Shown: piece after piece, positions 6,439-11,105 of the stretch
How the letters are laid out: each line of letters begins with the position of its first letter
Position numbering within the stretch: position 1 is the first letter of the stretch
Origin: Planctomycetota bacterium
Lineage (GTDB): Bacteria > Planctomycetota > UBA1135 > UBA2386
Direction: 5' to 3'
Length of the DNA: 11,105 nucleotides
Assembly: GCA_947455805.1 (NCBI GenBank)
Contig: CANGSN010000065.1
Span: 1-11,105 of the forward strand
The notes under the pieces: generated by a model
The model's database searches: none
What the model was told of the DNA's origin: nothing
Seen by the model: only the letters and a program-made list of their open reading frames with translations
Position numbers and translations under genes: made by a program

Positions 6439-7155
6439 GTGACCCCGCTGCCCGCCGACTTCCTGCTGAGCGTCGTGATGCCCGTCTACAACGAGGAGCG
6501 CACGCTGCGCGCCATCGTCGAGGCGGTGCTGGCGGTGCCGCTGCGCAAGGAACTGATCCTGGTCGACGACGGCAGCCGCGACCACAGCCGCGCGATCCTC
6601 GCCGAGCTGGCGCAGCTGCCGGACGTGCGCGTGCTCGTGCACGAGCAGAACCGCGGCAAGGGCGCGGCGCTGCGCACCGGCTTCGCGGCGGCGCGCGGCG
6701 ACGTCGTCGTCGTGCAGGATGCGGACCTCGAGTACGACCCGGCGCAGTATCCGGAGCTGCTGGCGCCGATCCGCGCCGGTGTCGCGGACGTCGTCTACGG
6801 CTCGCGCTACCTCGTCGATCCGGCCGACCCGTCGCGCGAGCGCGACGGCTTCGTGCACTACCTCGGCAACCGCGTGCTGACGTTCCTCAGCAACCTGTTC
6901 ACCGGGCTGAACCTGACCGACATGGAGACGTGCTACAAGGCGTGCCGGCGCGAAGTGCTCGCCCAGCTCGACATCCAGAGCCGCGGCTTCACCGTCGAGC
7001 CGGAGTTCACCGCCAAGGTGGCGCGGCTGCCGGTGCGCATCCACGAAGTGCCGATCCGCTACCGCGGCCGGCGCTACGCCGACGGCAAGAAGATCGGCCT
7101 GCGCGATGCGTTCGCAGCGGTGCTGGCGATCGTGCGCTATCGCTTCGGGCGCTGA
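6439..7155 (+). CDS. Glycosyltransferase family 2 (polyprenyl-phosphate sugar transferase type)
   Basis: This is a 238-aa GT-A fold transferase that would move a sugar from a nucleotide donor, most likely to a polyprenyl phosphate, at the cytoplasmic face of the membrane. Visible motifs are VVMPVYNEE (12-20), LVDDGSRD (41-48), the metal-binding QDADLEYDP (93-101, DxD at 94-96), YGSRY (120-124) and LTDMETCYKA (159-168), which is characteristic of the dolichyl-phosphate mannosyltransferase/GtrB-like subgroup. EVPIRYRGR (203-211) is also typical. There is no C-terminal membrane segment, unlike GtrB, so it resembles the soluble DPM1 form. The GTG at 6439 is chosen because MTPLPADFLL leads directly into the first strand; the ATG at 6478 would remove that strand. 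No Shine-Dalgarno sequence is visible. No flippase or dedicated partner gene lies beside it, so the sugar cannot be told. Confidence 0.93.
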   Translation: MTPLPADFLLSVVMPVYNEERTLRAIVEAVLAVPLRKELILVDDGSRDHSRAILAELAQLPDVRVLVHEQNRGKGAALRTGFAAARGDVVVVQDADLEYDPAQYPELLAPIRAGVADVVYGSRYLVDPADPSRERDGFVHYLGNRVLTFLSNLFTGLNLTDMETCYKACRREVLAQLDIQSRGFTVEPEFTAKVARLPVRIHEVPIRYRGRRYADGKKIGLRDAFAAVLAIVRYRFGR

Positions 7156-7263
7156 CGGCCGCGTTCCCTCCGCCCGCTGGCATCGGGGATTGGTGGGCAG
7201 GTAGGAAGGATCGGCAGTCGGACTGGGTGCGGGTTTCCCGATGGTCGATGACGGCGGGCACCG

Positions 7264-7270
7264 AAGGAAG
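7264..7270 (+). promoter_or_regulatory. Likely ribosome binding site of the DUF4388-type gene
   Basis: AAGGAAG lies nine bases before the ATG at 7280, a good distance for translation initiation. It is one of the few purine-rich sites before a start in this window, and supports 7280 as the original start of the interrupted gene rather than the TTG (7382) or ATG (7418) after the stop codon. Confidence 0.45.
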
Positions 7271-7279
7271 CCCGTGACG

Positions 7280-7915
7280 ATGCCGCCGCCGATCCAGCTC
7301 CGCACCTACACCACGCTCCGCACCCTGCATGCGCGCGCCGAGACGCTGGAGCAGCTGGTGGCCCGACTGTAGCGCGCCTGCTTGCACGGTCCGGCTGCAC
7401 CCAAGGTCAAGGCGACGATGGCCGAGTTGCGTTGGCAGCTGCGCAAGTTCGACGAACTGACCGGCTTGCTCGAGGCGACCTTCGACATGCCCGCCGGCGC
7501 GACCCCCGCGGCGGCGCCGGCAGCGATGCGCGGCAAGTCTGCGACCGGGCGCGCCACGCCGGAGCCGGTCGAAGCCGCCGAAACCGCCGGCCTGCGCGGC
7601 GCGATCGAGACGTTCTCCGTGCCCGATCTCGTCGGCATGCTGAGCTCGTTGCAGAAGACCGGCAGGCTGACGCTGCACGGACCGAGCGGGATGTTCGCGT
7701 GCGAGTTCGAGGCCGGGCGCGTGGTGCACGCGGTCACCAACTTCCGCGACCCGTCGATGCACCTCGGCGCGATCCTGCTGGCGCAAAACCTGCTGACCGA
7801 CCAGCAGCTGACCGACACCCTCGCCGCGGCTCAGGCGCGTCGGTACTTGCTCGGCGACGAGAACGGCTACGGCGTCACCAACGGCACCTCGGGCAGGCTC
7901 GCCGACCGCGGCTGA
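7280..7915 (+). pseudogene. DUF4388 (PATAN-like) protein gene broken by an in-frame amber codon
   Basis: From ATG 7280 one frame encodes IQLRTYTTLRTLHARAETL and on to LVARL, then meets TAG at 7370-7372. The same frame continues as RACLHGP and then a second helical segment (ELRWQLRKFDELTGLLEATF, 7421-7480). The stop falls inside what reads as one helical N-terminal region, so a CAG-to-TAG change (one C to T) is the simplest explanation. After an Ala/Pro-rich linker comes a DUF4388-type domain (about 7592-7780: ETFSVPDLVGMLSSLQKTGR, then GRVVHAV) and the start of a helical tail (LGAILLAQNLLTDQQLTDTL). DUF4388 proteins are usually linked to gliding motility and signalling (known for the family). 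The last 23 codons, LLGDENGYGVTNGTSG onward, lack the expected helical repeat and look frame-damaged or truncated. A shortened product from TTG 7382 or ATG 7418 remains possible. Sequencing error is the main alternative. Confidence 0.7.
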
Positions 7916-8072
7916 ACGCGTCGCCCGCTCGGCTTCAGTGGCCGGAGGCCGGCGCTCGGAAGGCAGGACGATCGTTGGCGTGCTGGCCGGGTGCGGCTAC
8001 ACCGCTGCAGGCGCGGCACAAGGCACGGCACGAAGCCATGTTCGCATCGGCGCCGGGCACGCGGGGGCGACG
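7916..8072 (+). other. Spacer before the DUF2339 gene
   Basis: These 157 bases carry no recognisable gene, promoter or terminator. The frame of the DUF2339 gene is open through most of it, but the translation is low-complexity and has no family features, so I treat it as non-coding. A G-rich run (GCGGGGGCG) ends four bases before the ATG at 8073 and may serve as a weak ribosome binding site. Confidence 0.3.
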
Positions 8073-10262
8073 ATGAACGACGAACCACTGCAGCGGCGTG
8101 TGGACGAACTGGAGGCGCGCATCGCGCGGCTCGAAGCGGCGTTGGCGGCGGGTGGCGCGCCTTCGCCGGCGTCGTCGCCGAACTCCGACGCGCGATCGGA
8201 AAGAGCCGCGACCGCGCCGTCGTCGTCGTCTGCGCGGCGGGTGCCGACCCCGCCGCCCGCGAAGCCGGCACCGCCCAGGCAATCCACGGCGCCGTGGCCA
8301 GCGCCGCCGCCGTTGCCGGAGGAAGACGCCGCTGTCGCCGCCGACTCGGCGTTCGAGTCGTCGTCGGCTGCGACTTCGTCATCGTCCGCACCGACGTCGC
8401 GCAGCGACGGCAACGACCTCGAACGCTTCCTCGGCCTCGCGGTGCTCGGCCGCGTCGGCATCGCCGCCGTCGTGCTCGCCGCCGCCTACTTCGGGCAGCT
8501 CGGCTGGACGCACCTTGGTCCCGCGGCGCGCACGGCCGCGATCTACGCCGGCGGCGGCCTGTTCGTCGGCCTCGGCTTCGCGCTGCGCGCGCGCGTGCTG
8601 CCTCGCTACACCGCACTGCTGTGGGGCGGCGGCGTCGCGCTGTGCTGGCTCGCCGGCGTGCTCGGCTGCCTGCGTTTTTCCGTGCTGTCGCCGCCGGTGG
8701 CGATGGTCGCGATGCTGCTGAGCACGGCGCTCGGCCAGTGGCTGGCGCGCATCAGCGGGCAGCAGGCGATGGCGTCGGTGGCGCTCGCCGGTGCCTATGC
8801 CGCACCGGTGCTGGTCGGCACGCCGTCGCCGACACCGACCGGGTTCTTCCTGCTGCTGCTGTTGCTGCACACGTGGGCCGCGTTCGTGCACGAGCGCTGG
8901 CAGTGGTGGACGTGCCGCCTGCTCGCCGTGGTGGCGACGGGCTTGCTGGTGATCGCCTGGTATGCGGGAGCGCCGCAGCCGACGTTCGGCTCGTTCGCGT
9001 TCCATCTCGAACTGGTCTGGCTCGGGCTCGCGGCACCGGAGTTCGTCGCCGCCGCGCGCGGGCGCTCCGTCGACCTCGTGCGCGCGGTGCCGATCGCGCT
9101 CGCGGCCATGGCGGTGCACCTGGCGCTGCTGGTCCATGGGATCTCCAGCGGCGACGGCGACGCCTACCACGTGGTGCCGGCGGCGCTGCTGCTCGCGGGT
9201 GGCGCGTGGATCCGGCGCCAGGATGCTCCGTTCGGGGAGTGGATCGCGCGCGCGGGTGCGGTGCTGCTGCCGTTCGCGTCGTTGTGGTGCGTCGTGCAAT
9301 GGTCGCCGCCGTTCGATCTCGGCACGGCGGTGGGCGAAGGCATCGCGCTGGCGGCGGCGGGTTGCCTGCTGCTGGTGTGGCGGCCGTGGACCGGCGTCGG
9401 CGAACTCGGGGCCGCGCTGGCGACGGTCCTGTCGTGGTTGGTGGTGGAGCACGTCGACCGCGCGACCGACTCGGTCTGGCCGTTCCTGCCGCTGTTCCTG
9501 CTGGTGCCGGTGGCGCTGCTGCTGGTCGGCCGGCTCGCGCTCGCGCGCATCGCCGGGTTGGTGGGCGCGCAGATCGCGATCCTGCTCGTCCTGCAGCCGG
9601 ACGGCGACCTGACCAGTGGCGATCCAGGTTCGGCGGTGACGCTGGCGCTGGTCGGTGCTTTGGCGACGCTGGCGGTGTGGCGCGCGGCGCGTCGCGACGA
9701 TGGCGCGTTGCTCGCCGTGGCTGTCGCCACGCACGCCCTGGCCTTCGGCGTCTGGTGCGTCTGGGCATTGGCGGCGCTGGCCAACCGCACCGACGCGGGA
9801 GCCGCCGCGATGGCGATGCCGTTGTGGAACCTGCGCACCGGCGCCGTGCTGTCCCTGGTGGCGTTGTCGGCGGTCGGCTTCCGCAGCGTGCCGGTCGCCG
9901 TGCCGCTGCCGCGGGTCGTGCTCGCCGGCACCGTGCTGGTCGGCCTCTACGTCGGCGGCCTGCTCGAAGTGCTCGACCTCGCCGCGGCGTGGTCGTTCGG
10001 CCCGCGCGCGGTCGCCAGCAGCCTCTACTCGCTGGCGTTCGCCGGCGTGCTGCTCGGCATCGGCTTCTGGCGCGGACTCGTGCCGCTGCGCTGGACGGCG
10101 TTGTGCATGTTGGTCGTCGTCGTCGGCAAGGTGCTGCTGCACGACCTCAGCGAAGTCGACACGCCGCTGCGCGTGCTGGCGAGCGGTGTGCTCGGCGGGG
10201 TGTTGCTGCTGGCGGCGTGGGGCTACGCGCGGCGGCAGCAGGCGGGCGCACCGCCGGGCTGA
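8073..10262 (+). CDS. DUF2339 family polytopic membrane protein (729 aa)
   Basis: Layout: a short coiled coil (about 4-27, QRRVDELEARIARLEAAL), a disordered linker rich in Pro, Ala, Ser and acidic residues (28-113), then a membrane region that fills the rest with roughly twenty hydrophobic helices. The family mark is at the linker exit: DLERFLGLAVLGRVGIAAVV (115-134), followed by a helix, WTHLGPAARTA (145-155) and GGGLFVGLGFALRAR. This matches the DUF2339 pattern of a conserved N-R-I-G-type helix followed by G-P-A-x-R. The function of the family is unknown; it is an inner-membrane protein. The ATG at 8073 is chosen because MNDEPLQRRVDELEARIARL starts the coiled coil, typical for the family. 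The gene follows the broken DUF4388 gene in the same direction, but with 157 bases between there is no sign of coupling. A hairpin lies just after the stop. Confidence 0.92.
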   Translation: MNDEPLQRRVDELEARIARLEAALAAGGAPSPASSPNSDARSERAATAPSSSSARRVPTPPPAKPAPPRQSTAPWPAPPPLPEEDAAVAADSAFESSSAATSSSSAPTSRSDGNDLERFLGLAVLGRVGIAAVVLAAAYFGQLGWTHLGPAARTAAIYAGGGLFVGLGFALRARVLPRYTALLWGGGVALCWLAGVLGCLRFSVLSPPVAMVAMLLSTALGQWLARISGQQAMASVALAGAYAAPVLVGTPSPTPTGFFLLLLLLHTWAAFVHERWQWWTCRLLAVVATGLLVIAWYAGAPQPTFGSFAFHLELVWLGLAAPEFVAAARGRSVDLVRAVPIALAAMAVHLALLVHGISSGDGDAYHVVPAALLLAGGAWIRRQDAPFGEWIARAGAVLLPFASLWCVVQWSPPFDLGTAVGEGIALAAAGCLLLVWRPWTGVGELGAALATVLSWLVVEHVDRATDSVWPFLPLFLLVPVALLLVGRLALARIAGLVGAQIAILLVLQPDGDLTSGDPGSAVTLALVGALATLAVWRAARRDDGALLAVAVATHALAFGVWCVWALAALANRTDAGAAAMAMPLWNLRTGAVLSLVALSAVGFRSVPVAVPLPRVVLAGTVLVGLYVGGLLEVLDLAAAWSFGPRAVASSLYSLAFAGVLLGIGFWRGLVPLRWTALCMLVVVVGKVLLHDLSEVDTPLRVLASGVLGGVLLLAAWGYARRQQAGAPPG

Positions 10263-10267
10263 GCGGC

Positions 10268-10285
10268 CGAGAGAGAATCCTCTCG
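10268..10285 (+). terminator. Stem-loop directly after the DUF2339 gene (possible terminator)
   Basis: CGAGAG/CTCTCG forms a perfect 6-bp stem with a 6-base loop (AGAATC), six bases after the DUF2339 stop codon. There is no T run behind it, so it is not a textbook intrinsic terminator; it may mark the 3' end of the transcript or belong to the repeats around the RAYT gene. Confidence 0.3.
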
Positions 10286-10364
10286 AAGGCTTTGCGCGGC
10301 GGCCTAGGCAGCATGGCTGGTCTTCGCGAGCGGCGGTCGTTGGACGCTGTGCTCGTGTGGTCCG

Positions 10365-10403
10365 GTGAGAGGGCTGGAACGAAGTCCGCATACGGCCTCT
10401 CAC
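10365..10403. repeat. 8-bp inverted repeat upstream of the RAYT gene
   Basis: GTGAGAGG (10365-10372) and CCTCTCAC (10396-10403) are perfect complements around a 23-base loop. The arm shares GAGAG/CTCTC with the stem-loop at 10268-10285. REP-associated transposases are known to act on short imperfect palindromes lying near their genes, so this could be a REP-type element, but only one such copy is visible here. Confidence 0.35.
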
Positions 10404-10481
10404 TCAGAGTCATGCTTGGCGGCCGCCTGCGCAGCCGTGCAGAGCCTGCGCTCCGCGGTTGTCCGAACGTCGCTCCAGCTC

Positions 10482-10510
10482 TTGCAGCTCGGGAGCTCAG
10501 GCTGTATATG
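10482..10510 (+). promoter_or_regulatory. Weak candidate promoter of the RAYT gene
   Basis: TTGCAG (10482-10487) and TATATG (10505-10510) are separated by 17 bases and resemble -35 and -10 boxes (3 and 4 of 6 consensus positions). This is one of the few A/T-containing patches in the window and lies 17 bases before the ATG at 10527. It rests on pattern alone. Confidence 0.25.
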
Positions 10511-10526
10511 TGCGCAATCAAAAGCG

Positions 10527-11105
10527 ATGGCTGCGAAGCGACGATCGCCAGAGGGGCGGACCAAGGCCGAAGGGGGCCGAGCGGGTGGCTCGAAGGCCGC
10601 TCGCGGTCAGCGAGCGGCGGGCACTCGCTCCGCTGGAGAAGGAGCCACTCCGCTGCTGCCGTTCCGCTCCGGGCGCGGCGGCGCTCGCGCGGGTGCCGGT
10701 CGCAAGCCGAAGATCACCGGCCGACCTGGCGTCGACCACCGCGAACGGGCGCCGCTGGCGAAGCGCTTTCCCGTGCACGTCACCATCAAGCTGCGCAGCG
10801 GCTTGCCGCGCTTGCGCGGCAAGCGCGAATACGCCGCCCTGCGGGCGGCGTTCGCGGCCGGCTGCGCCCGCAACCTCGCCGGCACGTTCCGCCTCTGCCA
10901 CTACGCAGTCCTCAACGACCACCTGCACCTGCTCTGCGAGGCCGAATCCCGCGCCGCCCTCTCCCGCGGCCTGCAAGGCCTGCTGATCCGCATCGCCAAG
11001 ACGCTGAACAAGCTCTGGTCACGCCGCGGCCGCGTGTTCGCCGATCGCTACCACGACCACATCCTGAAGTCGCCGCGCGAGGTGCGGAACGCGCTGCGCT
11101 ACCTG
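10527..11105 (+). CDS. REP-associated tyrosine transposase (RAYT, Y1 family), 3' end outside window
   Basis: The frame stays open for 193 codons to the end of the window. The product is a single-strand DNA transposase of the Y1 HUH type, a domesticated relative of IS200/IS605 TnpA that acts on REP palindromes. The core begins at FPVHVTIKLRSGLPRLRG (81-98). The HUH motif is H132-L-H134 in LNDHLHLLCEAE. LSRGLQGLLIRIAKTLN (145-161) and GRVFADRYHDHILKSPREV (168-186) are typical of this subgroup. Tyr192 in ALRYL aligns with the catalytic Tyr of the Y-I-x-x-N-P region in E. coli TnpA-REP, placed from memory. The N-terminal arm (1-77) is basic and rich in Gly, Ala and Arg, with GRGGARAGAGRKPK like an AT-hook. 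The only ATG is at 10527; a TTG at 10482 is also open but less likely. Three strong hairpins lie within the coding sequence. Such genes usually occur as single copies with no flanking terminal repeats. Confidence 0.88.
   Translation, partial: MAAKRRSPEGRTKAEGGRAGGSKAARGQRAAGTRSAGEGATPLLPFRSGRGGARAGAGRKPKITGRPGVDHRERAPLAKRFPVHVTIKLRSGLPRLRGKREYAALRAAFAAGCARNLAGTFRLCHYAVLNDHLHLLCEAESRAALSRGLQGLLIRIAKTLNKLWSRRGRVFADRYHDHILKSPREVRNALRYL
10596..10618. repeat. 9-bp perfect hairpin in the 5' part of the RAYT gene
   Basis: GCCGCTCGC and GCGAGCGGC pair perfectly around the 5-base loop GGTCA. It lies within the codons for the basic N-terminal arm (AARGQRAA), where the protein sequence is loosely constrained. 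Confidence 0.6.
10801..10824. repeat. 10-bp perfect hairpin inside the RAYT gene
   Basis: GCTTGCCGCG and CGCGGCAAGC pair perfectly around the loop CTTG. It falls in the codons for the conserved stretch GLPRLRGK of the transposase core and is the longest perfect short-loop inverted repeat I noticed in the window. Confidence 0.65.
10831..10851. repeat. 9-bp perfect hairpin inside the RAYT gene
   Basis: ACGCCGCCC and GGGCGGCGT pair perfectly around the loop TGC, only six bases after the preceding hairpin. It lies in the codons for AALRAAF of the core. Confidence 0.6.

Noticed and set aside
7181..7243. CATCGGG ... CCCGATG inverted repeat in the spacer before the DUF4388-type gene
   Set aside because: Only 7 bp with about 49 bases between the arms; expected by chance in this base composition.
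6307..7305. 332-codon minus-strand open frame opposite the glycosyltransferase gene
   Set aside because: The plus strand carries all GT2 motifs; the antisense product has no recognisable feature.
8379..10403. 674-codon minus-strand open frame opposite the DUF2339 gene
   Set aside because: Very rich in Arg, Gln and His with no hydrophobic pattern; the plus strand encodes a clear polytopic membrane protein.
10527..11105. A complete insertion sequence around the RAYT gene
   Set aside because: No terminal inverted repeats, target duplication or accessory TnpB are visible on the left side, and RAYT genes are normally immobile single-copy genes; the right side is outside the window.
1..11105. CRISPR array, tRNA or rRNA gene, defence system, prophage or biosynthetic cluster
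   Set aside because: No regularly spaced repeats, no tRNA-like cloverleaf noticed, and no nuclease, helicase, toxin, phage or NRPS/PKS motifs in any supported gene.

Overview
The window is very GC-rich, with codons ending almost always in G or C, and has the densely packed gene layout of a free-living bacterial chromosome. The lineage cannot be fixed from sequence alone. The REP-associated transposase with an R/G/A-rich N-terminal arm, the DUF4388-type and DUF2339-type proteins, the lipoproteins and the lack of clear Shine-Dalgarno sequences at most starts would suit a Planctomycetota or Myxococcota-like organism (inference). I see no rRNA, tRNA, CRISPR array, phage gene or classical insertion sequence.

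Left part (1-3706). The 3' part of a P-type cation ATPase gene enters from the left. It meets, stop codon to stop codon with one base between, a four-gene minus-strand block. In transcription order this holds a 100-aa protein of unknown function, a lipoprotein-type glycosylasparaginase with all key residues in place, a 145-aa lipoprotein, and a DprE2-like short-chain dehydrogenase whose GTG start overlaps the lipoprotein stop. The tight spacing suggests one transcript that serves the cell envelope.

Middle part (3707-7155). A 45-base divergent spacer with overlapping palindromes separates that block from a plus-strand series. The series holds a small basic membrane protein of unknown function, a 589-aa secreted three-part protein of unknown function with a Lys-Pro tetrapeptide linker, a short spacer with a possible gene remnant, and a family 2 glycosyltransferase of the polyprenyl-phosphate sugar transferase type.

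Right part (7156-11105). A DUF4388-type gene is broken by an in-frame amber codon and has a C-terminus that looks eroded. It is followed by a 729-aa DUF2339 polytopic membrane protein. The window ends inside a REP-associated tyrosine transposase (RAYT) gene that remains open to the last base. The RAYT gene and its leader hold five perfect inverted repeats, three inside the coding sequence; this is the most unusual sequence structure I found.

The genes do not form one recognisable pathway. The shared theme is the envelope: ion transport, two lipoproteins, a secreted protein, a glycosyltransferase, a lipid-linked-sugar type reductase and two membrane proteins. I found no convincing new multi-gene system. 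The best leads are the interrupted DUF4388 gene, the hairpin-rich RAYT locus and three unfamiliar protein families.
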